Assembly (NCBI RefSeq): GCF_008831285.2
Contig: NC_045141.1
Span: forward strand, 23,338,742-23,402,741
Origin: Nymphaea colorata
Lineage: Eukaryota > Streptophyta > Magnoliopsida > Nymphaeales > Nymphaeaceae
Direction of reading: 5' to 3'
Length of the DNA: 64,000 nt
Positions within the stretch are counted from its first letter, which is position 1. Each line of letters begins with the position of its first letter. Shown here one piece after another: positions 48,023 to 62,141 of this stretch. Below the pieces are notes generated by a model. That model saw only the letters and a program-made list of their open reading frames with translations, ran no database searches and was not told the DNA's origin. A program made the position numbers and the translations under genes.

Positions 48023-51000
48023 TTAAGAACTGCAATTTTTTCACGAGAAGACAGGAACAAGTTAAGGAAAACTAAAAACATTAAACCATACATAGAGATG
48101 AAGGAGGACATCTTCCTCGTTTTTCCCCCCTTCCCATTTTTGCATCCAACATATATTGTTTACCAATGTCTATACAACCCACATTATTTATGCTGATTGG
48201 GATGTCCAGGAAACATTGTTAAATAAAACAGTCATATTGTATTTATTCTTTTTTTTTCACGATTTATGTGGCTTTCCATTGAAATGGAAAGCAGAAGCAA
48301 CTAATTGTTGAAGAACTGAATTTTTCTGTAGAGAAAAAGAGACAATAGCCTGTGCCATCTTCAGTTTCTTGCTTCTATAAGCTTCAAATGAAAACAATAA
48401 ACAGCAGTGGGCTCCCTTGTGGCGTCAACGAGACCTGATAAGATCACGCCATGGCCGTCCGTTGCTAGAATACATTGTCTGCCCATTGGACCAAAGGTTG
48501 GACCTAAAGCAACCAGTATCTTACAATGTTAGAGATGAAGGCGAGATCGTAGCATTTTTTTTTATCTCCTGCAACTGGAAGGTCCTTAGGTGAAACCCCT
48601 CCGCACGTGGATGTGGAGATCTTGTTGGCAACTTGTCTTTCACTGTCTAGAACAGTTAAGTAATCTTCACAAAATGTGTTTAAGCTATTACTGTCTAGAA
48701 CAGTCGTATATACCTTCACAAATGTGTTCAGACGAAGAGTTTGTGATGCTAATTATGTCTTAGTTGTAAAATGCGGGTTGGTACTCAAGCCGGCCAAGCT
48801 GGTCATTCGATGAATGAGCCCTGAATCTACTGTGAATCGATAAAAATTATCTGAAAATTGATTTTGAAAAAATAGATAAAAACTAATTGAGACAATAAAG
48901 CTATTAATATATTTTAAAAGAACCAAAAACATTAACATGTGGCACTCGTGAATTGGCCACCGAATCAAATCGGTTAGCCACCAGGCCGATTCTGATAAAA
49001 TTGCTTAGTACAGGATGTTAAACCAGAAACCAGATCTGTCATCCCCCTCAAGAACTCAGAGTCAACTTGTTTTTACATTATATATTATATAAATGGATCA
49101 AGCATGGATTATTTGATGAAATCCGAGGATCGAGCCTTTTCGTGTATGGAAGAAATAATATTATAGAACTTACCAATTGATGATTATTAGCTGATCAGGG
49201 TTTAGCAATCTGAATAACCAATTGTTCGTTGAACAAACGATTTAGCTAGAGTGCAAGAATGATGCACCAGTACTTAAAACTGGGAATATAAAATTTTCGG
49301 AAATCTCCATTCTCCCAAATGTAAAGGCCTTATTAATACCACTTTGTAAATGTCAAAAGATGATGATATAACGCCTTGCTCGTCTGAAATCTAACTGCAA
49401 TGAAAGCACACGGCAACGCGAGCAAGACCGAAACAACTGGGGAAAAAAAGGAAAAAAACTAACCTTTTCTACTTTGGATGTTCTTAAAATGCTGTCAGAA
49501 GGGCTTTATAGATGCTCCTAAAAGGCTGCACCGGAGTCAAGCGGCCACCCATTTATACATAGGCACGAGAACTCCCAATTTTGCGTTAAGACGAGATAGC
49601 TTATTACCCAACCTGGTTATGAGCACTGTGCACAATTTCTTATTTTTCATGCACTAGTTAATGACTTCACTCGAAAAAAAATATTGTAAAGACAATTGAA
49701 AATGAAAAAAAAATTAAAAAAAACTTAAAAAAAAAACATTCTACCCTCCTTTACTACATATGCACAAGTAACTTTCTCACTTATTACCTAATAAATGTAT
49801 GAAAAAGTAACTTTCTCCCGCTCATTAAAAAGCAGCCAGATTATCTATTTTACTCGATTAGGCTACAGTGACATGGTTCATTTACTTCGTTGGGATAACG
49901 TCCTTTCAGCAGTATAATAGCTTTCACGTTGATAGTTAAAAGAACTTATTCAGACCACTTGAAATTTAAGTATCAGCAGTGGCTGCTACTCGAATCAAAC
50001 TTTCTAGCTTACCGCATCTCCTGCTTCAGCTAGAAAATGTCTTACCTCAGGCTTTTTTTTTTTGTTTCGACTATGTAGAAGGGGACCGCCATAATAATGC
50101 GCCGACGATTTTGTTACAATTATGGGTTAGCCTCAGAGATTACTCCCCGGGGCAAATGTATTCCTGGGGGTGCTCCACCGTAGCGGCATATAGGACAGCA
50201 GAGACAACCCTTAATTAAATACCAACTCTTCCCTGGGCCTAAACGTCGCTTGGGTACGTTAGGCCCGAACACACTGACAGCAATATTTAGCCCTTACCAT
50301 AACAAGAACATTTTCAGATGAATGAAAAATTAGTAACCCAAGGCTCAGCCTCCTCCATTCCCTAGATTCTGATCTCTAAGCGTCAGTGACGGCAATGGCG
50401 TACCCATGGCTCCCATAATAGCCCGAGGTTGTCAAACAGTCCACGTCCAAAACTAAGTTCCAGTATAAGTTTGCGTTCACACTTTTGTTTTTTCCCTGTT
50501 CTGAAAATGTAAAGCTCATATATGATATAACTCTTATTCCGCCAGTAAATGCATCGAGCAGAATCCAATACACCAGCCAAACAAGAACCCAACTCAAAAA
50601 CATTTCGACATCCAGATTCCAGTGTCATCATGAACTATGATGCCCCTCCTGGGGTTCGAAGACAAAACAAACAATCTAATTCACTACACGTATAATTAAT
50701 TGCACAAACTCTGAAAACCCCTCTCGCATATGCAACTTAAAACATGCACATCAGTGGAAATAATCACCACGGACGGATGAAAAGCTAAAACTGCAGATCT
50801 CAAACTGCTTGCTTAGGTATCCCCTCATCACAGAACTGATGACATGCACCGACATCATTTTGCTAGAGAAAAAATCTTCACTCTCGAGACATGTAAAGTC
50901 TTGCTCATCCAACCTGGAAGAACTTATCACATCAAGCTAATCAAGGCAGATGAAACAATAAGATGGACACATGCAAGCACAGCCTGTATATAAAAAATAA

Positions 51001-51168
51001 CATGCAACAGAAGGCAGAAACCTAAGTAGCCTCGCCCATCTCTAAGACTCGTGCTTGCGCATGCACAGACGTGTAAAATGGACTAAAGCAGATTAAACAT
51101 GGAAGGAACTAGGAAAAGAAAAAAAAAAAACAGATCATTACCATCTGCAAAAATTTTCATCAAGAGAA
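48023..51168. other. Region between the ZAT and eRF3 3' ends
   Basis: The two genes converge, so both 3' UTRs lie here. The eRF3 3' UTR may reach to about 50380, where minus-strand frames without homology occur. A short tandem duplication around ACTGTCTAGAACAGT is present at 48642 and 48690 (period 48). The rest shows no gene. Confidence 0.5.
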
Positions 51169-54100
51169 TCAGGTACTGCCTGATGGACGAAGACCAGTAA
51201 CTTTGCCTACTGCAACGGTTTTTCCTGTAAAAGATGCAGAACGAGGAAGGATTCAGCGGACAGGAAGTCCCCAATCAGAAGATAAAGCAGAAAATTTTCA
51301 ACAATTTACCTTCAGAACGAAGAGTAAACCTTCCGAGCTGGGGAAAATCACTGAAGGTCTCAATGCAAATCAGGTTATTCACCTTCACATCAGACAAACA
51401 ATTAACTCACTTGCATTTAAAAAAATAACCATAATAATCAACTGTCCAAACTAGAAATGCCTCATTGCCTATACCTGGATGCGGCAAACCACAACTGCAC
51501 CATTTTTTACAAAGAGAACTTTCTTTTTCATGGGCTTCTTCGTCTTTGGATCTATTTGTTGCAACAGCTCCACTATCTCACACTCCTCAACAATAGAATG
51601 AATATGCAACACAGCCTTGTAGCCAGCAGTGAAAATAGCCTGACAAAATCAAGATACCATCAAAAGCTTGCAAGCAGAAAGCTTGAATTATAGCAGGAAG
51701 TCAGAAACAGAGATGGTTAACCAAGCCCGTCAGAGAAACATACGCACATTGTCAAGCAATTCCAGTATCTGCAACTGAGCATCAAATTCTGAGACAGCAG
51801 AAATCGGCTTTGCTTCACAAGACAAATAAACCACTTGAATCAGTAAAACAGTATAGGTGCAACTCAGATGGATCATGCTCTTCCAACTTAACTATCTTAA
51901 AATGTGTCTGCAATATCATCAATGGAAAGTTCCCACCAACATAACGGGTTTTATCTTTTATGTTCCACAATGGGAAGAAAAATCTTGAAATATGACACCG
52001 TAAGACCATGCAATTAGATACAAATTCTCATCATGCTTCAAAGTTCAAACAACAACTTTGACTGAGTGTCCAAATACTCAAATTTAAGAACCAATCTGCC
52101 AATTCCTATTTTCACACAGTACAGAGTCCCACAACGACAGTCTTTGACAATAATGTATTCGTCGATAATTGTTGTTCAGCATGAACTCACACACCAGCAC
52201 CCAATAGTTTCTTAAAGTTGTTTGCTGCAACTGCACCTAGCAATGTGGATGGGCAATTCCACTCAGCAACTCAACATCTATACCCACAAACATAATTATT
52301 ATAAAGTAAATATGCTGCAGACCAGTTGCAAGCACTCCCATAGATATCATGGGATTTTCGACCATCTAGAAATATTTATGAGAAAAACAAGTAAAACAAA
52401 AATATCAGGAAAATCTTGTCAAAAAAAGAAGATCGCGCTATTTTTCATTATTTTTGATGATTTTTTCGTTTTTTATTATTTCCTCATTTACTTTACTTTT
52501 TCTAATCTTTAGGATTTTTATTTTTTTTAAATTTGCAGAAATATCCCCAAATTTTTTTCAAAAAAACTTTGCCAAAAAATACCTGACAAAAACCTTGCCA
52601 ATAATTTGCCAAGAATGATATTCGTAACAATGGTGGGAAGATACATTCAAATAGCACTTATTACCAGCTTATTTGAGCTTTATCAATGGTGAACACATGA
52701 AGCAAAGTTAGTTATTTGTCTTGAAGAAGGTATATTAAATGCTTTTAATATATCAAAAAGTTCTCCAGATACTCTTCATTACAATGTTCGGACAGGAACT
52801 AAACTCAAGAAATAGAAGAAACCAAAAACTTAGTAGCGAAGGAAAGGATATTATAGATAGATACAAGTTGCTGAATAAGAATACAGAATTTTAAGGTCTC
52901 ACTGTATGGTAACGGAAAGAGGACAAATTTGTGTCATACTTTCCCGTTTGGGCATTCCTTGCTTCTATGTTTGGGCACCATCGAGTGACGAAAAATGATG
53001 TAGCTAAAGAATCTGAGCTCTGGATTAAGAAACAATGGCATTCGAAGTGGCTGCAAAAATGTTGGATTGTTTCCTTTGATGCAGTTATTTGGAGGCTTAG
53101 GAATTGTTTTGCTCATGACAAGATTATGCAAGTACTTTGCTTCCTTTTAAGATGCTCATATGGAGATCCTGCACCGAAGTTTACAGTTCCATGAACTTAG
53201 ATGAGGACGAGCATACTCTGCTTAAAATCTGGCTCAAAACAGGGGTTGTCTGAAGGAAAATTGAGGAGCTTGAAATGGATGCAGTGGAGCAAATCATCTC
53301 CTCCAAAATTAATGATAACAGGTGGGTGATGGCAGTGTGGTTCAGTGTTAATGATGGGCACATGCATAGTCAAGCTTTGAGAGCTGAGGATAGAAGGGAC
53401 CAGGCTGAAATGGGGCTGCTAGCTAACTGGCTGCAGAGTAGAAGATCTTCCAGATCTAGGCAGAGAATCATAACTAACAACAAAGGCTGGAGCAGGCACA
53501 TGAAGGCCTTTCTTAACTGCAACAGGCTCCTTCAACGAGCTGGCACGATCTTGTTTCTTGCGGTGATCGCATCCTCATCATCAATCATCTCCCCACCCTC
53601 AATGCAGGGCTTCTGATTTGTAGGTATGGGTACAGAGATTGTAAAATCGACACAGAATGATGGCTCTAGCTTGTTATCATTTGGTGTCCTACTTTTGGTT
53701 TAGCTTTTTGTCCTGGTACTGATTGAGTCTTCTATCGTTTGGACCAGTGGTCCCATTTTGTCTTTGCGACTGCCAGGGTCTTTGGCAGTTGTGTTGGCTT
53801 TTGCCTATGCGTTCTTGATACTGGGCGTCCCCATTTTTTGATGTGCATATTATCTCTTCTAATAAAGGTGGGATCCTATCTTCCAAGCAATTTATATTGG
53901 AAGTAACTTTAATCACGGAAAATGAAAGTAACATTAATGCCAACATATATTAAAAATATAATTTTTACTTACAGATACTTGAAAGGACAAACCCGCCCAA
54001 AATATCATCCTCCTCGATTCCTGATAACCTAACACGAACATTTTCACCAGGCCCAGCACGCCTCACTTTATTTTCATCGCAATATAGGCCCAGCACTTTC

Positions 54101-57100
54101 ACACTCGCCTGTAGAACAAAAAGGAGTTAGCAGAAGTTCAATTGAACATTTTCAATGGATACAGCAAATGAAGAAAGAACAAAAGAAAAAAGAGACAAAG
54201 AGCAAAAGACCTTATTGGGCATGACCAACAGATTGTCGCCTTCACGGATAGATCCAGACTCTATCTTACCCATAACAACTGTCCCCATGTCTTTAAATTT
54301 ATCAATTATTGGCATCCTTGTCAAAGTACAGAGGCCATCGTATCAGAAAAAAATCAGATGACAATAAAAGCCATGTCAGAGAGGCAGCAGCAGTATAAAC
54401 CAATATTACTAAGTAGCGGCCAGTGAAGTAGATCCACTTTCTATTGCTGGTACTAGCTTCAGGAATATGCTTGAATTATATGTGTAGGTATATAATAATA
54501 ACAACAAGCAATAGACAAAAATAATTCTAGGTTCACATTTCCACCAGTGTGCCATCACAACAAGCATAATATAGGGTGAAACAAAAGTAAAACAGGATCA
54601 TTTCTTGCTCATCAGATGCATCATAGGAACTCTATCAGATCATGTATCAAGCAAGTGTTGCTAGTACCTCAGTGGACCCTTTGGATCTCGTGGAGGAACT
54701 TCAACAGTATCAAGAACTTCAAAAAGGCAAGGTCCATTCCACCATCCACACACACTTTTTTCCAACCTAGTTTTTATGTTTGAACCAACCAGACCAGATA
54801 TTGGAAGAAATTGAACATCTGCAAGACAGACATACATGCCTTCAGAGGAAAAAGAATAATTGAAATGAAGAGCATTGAGTTGGAATTCAAGTCATTATAA
54901 GCTGACAAAAAAACAAAAAACAAAAAAAAGTGCATTCAAGAGCCTTGATTTACAAGAAAAAATCACAAATTTCCGAAGCATGGTAAGGAACAGAAAGCTT
55001 AAATTCAGAATTTTGTTTTATTGACTTCTTCAGCTTGCTTCAGAAGATTCACATGGACAGTATGTGTAACTAGACAACTGATAGTATTGGTGTGTAAGAC
55101 GTGACAAAATTAGATGAAGATCATTTACCTTTCTTAACATTGTAGCCAGAAGATCTTAAAAAAGGTATCATCTTTGACTCAATTTCATCAAATCTGGAGA
55201 AAGAGAATAAAACAACTGTCAAACACTAGCGAAATTATGTCTATGTCAATGGAAAAGAGAATAGCTCTTAAGTCTTGAGAAACAACAAAGAGAACACAAA
55301 CATGAAGGTAGGAAAAGACAAATGCACAAGGACTTACCGGTCCTTGGACCACTTCACAGTCGAATCATCCATTTTATTGACAACAACAACCAACTTAGTA
55401 ACCCCTAATGTCTTTGCAAGTTGGACATGTTCACGTGTTTGACCGCCTCTCTCATATCCAGTCTCAAACTCACCCTTTCGCGCGGATATAACCTACAGAG
55501 AAAGAGACATTGTACTTTCAGAATTGGGACACCTAGACAGCATTAAAGTACTACAATATCAGTAAACATACTCACCAGAACTCCAATATCTGCCTGAGAA
55601 GCCCCACTTATCATGTTTGGAACATAACTTTTATGGCCCTACACACATTAAAGGCATGACATAAGTAAAAGTGTAAAACATAGCCAACTGCTATCTGTAA
55701 GTGACAACCAAATTATATAAACACCACATCAGAAAAAGGGATATTGCAATGCTGATCCGTCTGCAACTAACCAAGCAAAAAAGTAAAGGTTTTTCTTCAG
55801 TTTCTTTTCCAAATTAAGTTGACAATAAAAATAAAAAATAAATAGTCATTATAGAATGGAAGTGCAAAGACTAGCAAAACAGCCACTTCACGAATAATGG
55901 ATAAGGCTAGGACGTATTTGTCCACTGCATCAGAACATCCCATCACACAAAGCCCCTTGAGATGAGTCTAGGAAATTGCAGGATCATTTAAGTAAACAAA
56001 TAATGATGGAAAATTAAAATCAAAAACTAGTTTTCTTAAATAAACACTGTGGTTAAGAAAAAATATAGTGCAGCAATTTTTTTAGGGTTTCCCACCTTGT
56101 CATGTTGTTCACAGTTGCTTCTCTCTTTTCTTTAAGAGAAAATGTCCAATAATGAGATTACAAAGTACCACAAGTCAGTAACTAGCTATGCAGCTTAATG
56201 ATAACTAAAACAATAAAAAAGTTCAATCTAGCCGTGGAAAGAATGAAAGAAGAAGAAAAGCAACAATTATGACTATTCCAACATCCATTCACCATCAAGA
56301 ATGTCCACTTTGAGGCCAGAAAAGCTTCCCATATAAGCATCCCATGGTTAACTCTACCACAAATTTCTGCTAGTATTTTAGCATCAGTGAAGAAAAATAA
56401 AATAAAATGCCTGCATTAATGCTTATAAGTTATAACAACCAGAGAAACCTATAAACACACAGAAACCTAGCAATCTAAGATAGAAAACGTACAGTTCCTC
56501 TCAAAAAGAAAGGAAAGATGCGATACAGTCAAATAATAGACTAGTATATGGAGATACCATCGGAAATAATTTTACAGTTGGATATTGCAGTCCAAATTAA
56601 AAAACTACTCATAGATGAGGCCTTAACCATATGCACCAGCTCTTTGATATATTATTAGTAATTACATAAACAATGGAATCAACATCTTTCAAAATGCATT
56701 TATCAAATAAATAAGAAGTGTCACATAATCAGCTTGACAGATCAACAGATAAAGGAAGGCAAAAGACTCAGCTTAACAACCAGATGGCCTGGAAACAGGA
56801 CACATCCACATCGTATGACATTGTATCTACTAAATTTGATATTGAATAGTAAGAACACGTACAACCTATGTCACATCAGTGAAAGTGAGGGTGTCGAAGA
56901 TGGGAATGAATTAATGTCAAAAAGTTTGAGTGCAGGGACATTGACTACTAGTCTATAATTATTCCTACAATTTTACTTCATCAGCTATAGTAATAGTAAT
57001 ACTGTAATACATATATAAATATACACACACACACAAGCACGATGAAGGCAGTAGTAATAATTGTTCAACAAATGGCAATATGTTCACATAAATTTACAGT

Positions 57101-57727
57101 CAATAGAATGAAACAGCACACAACTCCAATAATAAAGAATATTTTTATTACTAAAGTTTCAAAGACTAAGACAAAATAACAATATTTACTAATAAAATAA
57201 TTATATTAATAAAACAACCGAGAACGGCCTCAAAAACGAATTTTAATTCCACTTTCTGGATAAGATTAGATTTTATCAAACTTAAAAAACAATCCATTCT
57301 TGGACAAAAACAGCCATGTGCAGTTTCACTGCACTCAAAGAATTTTATACCATGTTTCAGAGGTGTCCATGTCAAGCTGTCAATGTGAGTCTGGCACCCA
57401 AACAGAACAGCCCATGTAACACAGGGTACAACATAAACATGATAACAATTTTTATTCACTATAACTTTCAAGTGCAATCATCAACAAAGCTTTATTAAAA
57501 AGGAAATGAATTAATCATACTGGAGCATCCAAGATGGTGAATCTCGTTGTCTCTGTCTCAAAATGAGCCCTTCCAACCTCCACTGTCTTCCCCTATAGCA
57601 CAAATTAAAAAGGTAGTGAGTGAAACTGACGGATGTAATAAATACATGTCAAGCACAAATATGATGGGTCCCCACCCCCCCCCCTCCCCACACACGCGCA
57701 CAATGGCACACACACACACACACACAA

Positions 57728-57778
<51 letters not shown>

Positions 57779-58533
57779 TGTGATCCACAAGCTAAACATA
57801 TTTTGAAGTACACGAACAACACACTGTTTCAATTAGTTGATAGAAGCTCAGCAACAAGAAAACTAAAGTGTTCACCTGTGCTTATAATAGGGGAAGAAAC
57901 ACTAAGCAGCAAGACAAAAATATAAATGTACTTCAAATAAAACAAATAAAAATAATTTGCAGCAAAAATCTCAACTTTGAGAGGTATAGACAAAAGCAAG
58001 TACTTCCTTATAGGAATGGATATTTAGGAACCAACACTTAGTGACTGAAGAAACATGCAATAAGTTAATAACATCAAAATATTCGCAAGAAGGAGAAAAG
58101 AGACACAGTGCTTTCCAATGAAACAAGAGCTGTTACTGATTATAGTTTATAAATGTGATGGAAAAGTATTTGATATCAAAATTTAAATCCCAGAGAACAT
58201 GGCAAAGTGTAACTTCACAGAGATAACGTCAATTTTCCCTAGAACAAGCAAAAAAAAGACTGCACACTGAATAGAAGCATGTGTAGTTGGCATATCACAA
58301 TACAAAGTAGCAACTGCGAACCTTTATTCGTTCCTCCTCATTTGTGTCCATGATATATGCCATATACCTACAATGTGGTTAGGTTAAACTAATCAGAAAC
58401 AACAAGGAATGACAAGTGAACAGCATCAGCTATCCATAATGAAATACAAAAAAAAAAATCAGTCAAAGAAAAATAACAATAAAATAAATCCTGGTATGGC
58501 TAAAGCTTTTATATTTGCTGCCAAATGCATGTG

Positions 58534-58630
<97 letters not shown>

Positions 58631-61600
58631 TTCTACATTTTGCATTAAAATTTTGGACATATATATAATCTATCTACATTCTACAATTTTGCATTTTTGC
58701 ATTAAGTAAGAAGAATTTTGATCATACATGGCAATGCAAAGTAACAACTGTTGTCCACTAATTACTATTCAAATGCAAAGTAACAACTGTTGTCCACTAA
58801 TTACTTCTGGGGCCTCATTAAGGGCAAGAAAAACAAAATTTTGTACAAACTAGAAATGCCGGAAATGTTTCTGTTGTTAATCCGAACATGGCTTATATTT
58901 CTCGCTACAAAAGATAGTGAAATGAATCGGATCCATTTCTTGACCACCCATACCAGGTGATACCAAATGGTCCATTTTCTGGAAAGTGGATAGCCATAAA
59001 CATGGTTAGAAATGGTGAGAGAGAGAGAGAGAGAGAGGGAAAAAAACACTTATTTCAACTTAATGAGTGGCAACAAAAAGGGGTGAAGAATAAACAAGTT
59101 CAGCATCCTATCTGCAGGAAATGCAACAGAGGGTAAAGGTAACTAAAGATAAATATGTTCCAACTGATAGTAAGTAGCACTAAAGACTAAAGGCCCCACG
59201 TAAAGAGACTTCTAAGTTCTAAGTTCTAAACCTGGACCCTAAAGCTAACATTTTAACTTTATTTATGTGACTCATGCATAATGTGACTCATGCATACTAC
59301 AGAGTTTGTTATCCTTGCATGATATGTTCATTTACATAAAGCTTTAGACACAATGCTCATCAACCTAAAAAACCTATCTACATATTCTTAGTCAGGATAG
59401 TCACTAGGTAATGCTTATAGACTGCACAAGTTTTATGGATAAAGCATTTAACATAGCAGCCAGTGCCAACACTACAAAGTACAAACATTTGTAGCATTTG
59501 GCAACCTTCTTTGTATAGTTCCAATTTTATCAGATGTCTCTGTATGCAAGCACTTCCAAGAAGCATGCCTCAAGAGGAAAAAAAAGAAATAGTGCGACCA
59601 AATTTTACTCCTCTCGTCTGTCAATTGCAGAAAAACAGACTCACCAACTTTCCCTGCTTTTGTCCTTTGCTTCCTTCTCATACTTTTGGATTGTTCGATC
59701 ATCAACCATACCACTAAGGAATAATATCTGTCCTCCACATGTTGATTTGCCAGCATCTGTCACACATAGATACCTATGAGTCTTAAGCAGTCACAACCCA
59801 TAACAAAGACTTAAATAAGCGGGACAAGCAAAAACACAATCATCTATATTATGGTCATTATGCTGACTGATTTTTCATAAAACAATTACTAAATAGCATG
59901 TCATTGTGAAAAATCATCCCAAAAGACACTGTAAAGTGTATGGGAAATGCATGCATAAATTTAGAAACAGGCTTTGTGCAGGTTTCTTTTTGTAAAAACC
60001 TCTGTTTGCCTTTATGACTATCAGTTTATGAAATCCTTCAATATCAACTTTGATTGAATAAAAATATGCATCATGCAGATGCTGTGTCATAATGGATTAA
60101 AACACTAAAAAGATGTGGTCATATGTAAGGAAGGGCTCTCTCTCAGTACTTGAAGTCCTTTGACAACCATCATCCTGCTTTGTCACAACATGACCAATGT
60201 CCCAAGTGTACTTGCGAAATCAAGCTCATTAACCATCTTGTAATGCAGTAAATGACAGCTCTATCCATTCTCAACAATAATTGTAAACATCCAAAAAGAA
60301 TGAAGATTGCCAAGTAGAAACATATCTATATGAAAAATTCTAGCTGAGGTCATTGTGGTGAACATCTTGATTAATGATCAAATACTACCGGAGCTTCATT
60401 AATGAACCAATTTCTGTGGAATATGGTTCTACCTGAGCTCATGCATAGGGAATAACTGGTTATTGATTAACAGGAGATTCATTAATGAGTCAATATTAGC
60501 AGCATCAAGGTCGCCAGAGAAGGAAACAATGAGTACGAAGCAGATAGGACAAAATTAGATGCACAAGTCCAACAGGGTAGATGTGAAATTCTATAAATTC
60601 TTCACAAGAAGAAAATTCCAAAAACAGCTCATAAAGTGCAACTGCATATGAGCAATTTAAAACAAATTGATGTTGAAGAAAGTAGCATGACTGTGTGCAC
60701 CAAATATTTAAGAATATTCGACATTTTGTACAACAAAAAATGCATATATTATGTGTCTACCAACTATTTTACATATTTATAGCATGCTTCTCTAAATATC
60801 ATAACACAGTTTCCACTAAGCTGACAACACAAGTAGGCTGATTCGTGATAGCCCGAAAAACAAATAGCTGTTATGAATTGAAAAACAATTAGATTTCCAT
60901 GTCCATGAGAAGTGAGAACACTGCCAATCTAAAGTGAAAAACTATTTGATCTGCATTCTCCAAATCTTTCTTCATTTTAAGACATTTGCAGAGAATACAG
61001 GAGTACATGCTATTTGCTTTGTGCTTCACTGCAAAACCAAATTCACAGATCTAAAATGTGAAAATTTGCTTCACAAGATCTAGATTGCATTCTCAGATGA
61101 AATTTCCATAGACCTGTGAAAATCATATACTTATATCCAGTAATTGGGAATCTTTGAGAAATCACAATCATAAAGCATAGGAGAGGGGCTATGGAATCTG
61201 AGTGAACAGAACACATGTTCGGGACTTACCAACATGACCAATAAATACCACGTTCAGATGTCTCTTTTTATTCACTTCCTTCTCCTCTTCCTCTTCCTCT
61301 TCCACATTTTCTGGAGCAGCAACTTCATTTTCGTATTCTGAAATTTATACCCAACCAAACCAAAAAAAAAAAGAGAAATGCAAACATAACTGTTATAGAA
61401 ACAAAAAACAAACACCAATATAGATGCACCTGTAAAATCTCAAATCCAGCCAAGACCGCAATACAGAAAAAAACACCATTTTCTAAGACCACAATAAAGA
61501 ATGTAGTTGACAGGCAGTCAAATATTACCATTGGGCTCCGGTTCTACAGTATGCATACCAGATTGGACATTCTCCACCGTATCTGAGACCCATAGACAAA

Positions 61601-62141
61601 ACCCAATACATCGACAATGTTATTTGCAGTATAATCAGAGACTAACCATTTGAATGTTCATGTGAATGACTACCGAATAATAGAAACATGTACAGAAAGA
61701 GCTCGTCAATAAGTAGATGGAGCCAAAAAGTATATAGATGCAGAAAGCAGACCATAGGGTCGTCCTTGAATAGAACAAAACTCAAACGAAGCGCACTACA
61801 CAAGTAATCTCCGAATGCCATAAAAATTAAAACTATAAGTAAAACCAAAAAAAATATATATCCAGAAACAGATCAACCTACCAACATGACCACCATCTGC
61901 AACATGATCACCGTCTACAACATTTGGATGTTGCTCTAGCTCCTCATCCTTCTCGCGTAGTTCTTCAAAATTTTCTGAACCATCGTGCTCATTCTCTTTT
62001 GCTGGATGGGAGAAAAAATAAGTTATGTACATACCTCTTCTTATTTCGTTCATGCATGTCCTAACGAAAAGACGATTGAGTAACATAAATACCATTTGGT
62101 TCCAACCCCAGTTCACGCAAGCTTGCCTGGATATCGTCCAT
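51169..62141 (-). CDS. Eukaryotic peptide chain release factor GTP-binding subunit eRF3 (SUP35/GSPT1 family), 17 exons
   Basis: Exons: 62141-62093, 62001-61882, 61582-61529, 61337-61230, 59756-59645, 58367-58322, 57592-57521, 55638-55576, 55492-55338, 55193-55129, 54818-54668, 54316-54211, 54108-53973, 51812-51748, 51639-51475, 51382-51310, 51224-51169; 531 residues. eRF3 binds eRF1 and uses GTP to drive stop-codon recognition and peptide release on cytosolic ribosomes. Residues 1-107 are an acidic variable domain without a Q/N-rich prion-like region. The G domain follows: GHVDAGKST (108-116, G1), the [13 protein letters not shown] switch 1, DAPGH (G3), NKMD (G4) and SGL (G5). EF1A-like domains 2 and 3 follow ([42 protein letters not shown]). 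[11 protein letters not shown] identifies eRF3/HBS1 rather than EF1A, and [18 protein letters not shown] fits eRF3. The usual end after GKVTEL is extended here by RPSGST. Introns carry microsatellites and a LINE-like fragment. Confidence 0.96.
52900..53900 (+). mobile_element. Possible LINE (non-LTR retrotransposon) 3' fragment, antisense in eRF3 intron 13
   Basis: On the plus strand the frame at 52931-53194 reads [36 protein letters not shown] Trp-rich segment followed by an AV.W..RN.... motif resembles the region after reverse transcriptase in plant LINEs. After in-frame stops, a second frame (53275-53616) has no recognisable domain. The end near AATAAAGGTGGGATCC could be the element's 3' end. 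The fragment is broken and not coding. It lies in an intron of about 2.2 kb. Similarity was judged by eye only. Confidence 0.4.
57692..57774. repeat. (CA)n-A-(GA)n compound microsatellite
   Basis: An imperfect CA run, a poly-A stretch and a GA run of about 40 bp lie in the intron between eRF3 exons 6 and 7. Confidence 0.9.
58535..58627. repeat. (TA)n microsatellite
   Basis: An uninterrupted TA run of about 93 bp in the eRF3 intron between exons 5 and 6. Confidence 0.95.
58733..58805. repeat. Exact 34-bp direct repeat, period 39
   Basis: 58733-58766 and 58772-58805 are identical (AATGCAAAGTAACAACTG... to ...CCACTAATTACT), separated by 5 bp, in the same eRF3 intron as the (TA)n run. Confidence 0.93.

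Noticed and set aside
50376-50631. 75-82 codon minus-strand frames with a hydrophobic start
   Set aside because: They overlap in two frames and lie where the eRF3 3' UTR is expected; no homology.
53341-53440. Possible miR166-like string GGGACCAGGCTGAAATGGGG
   Set aside because: Only partly resembles miR166 and has no complementary arm nearby.
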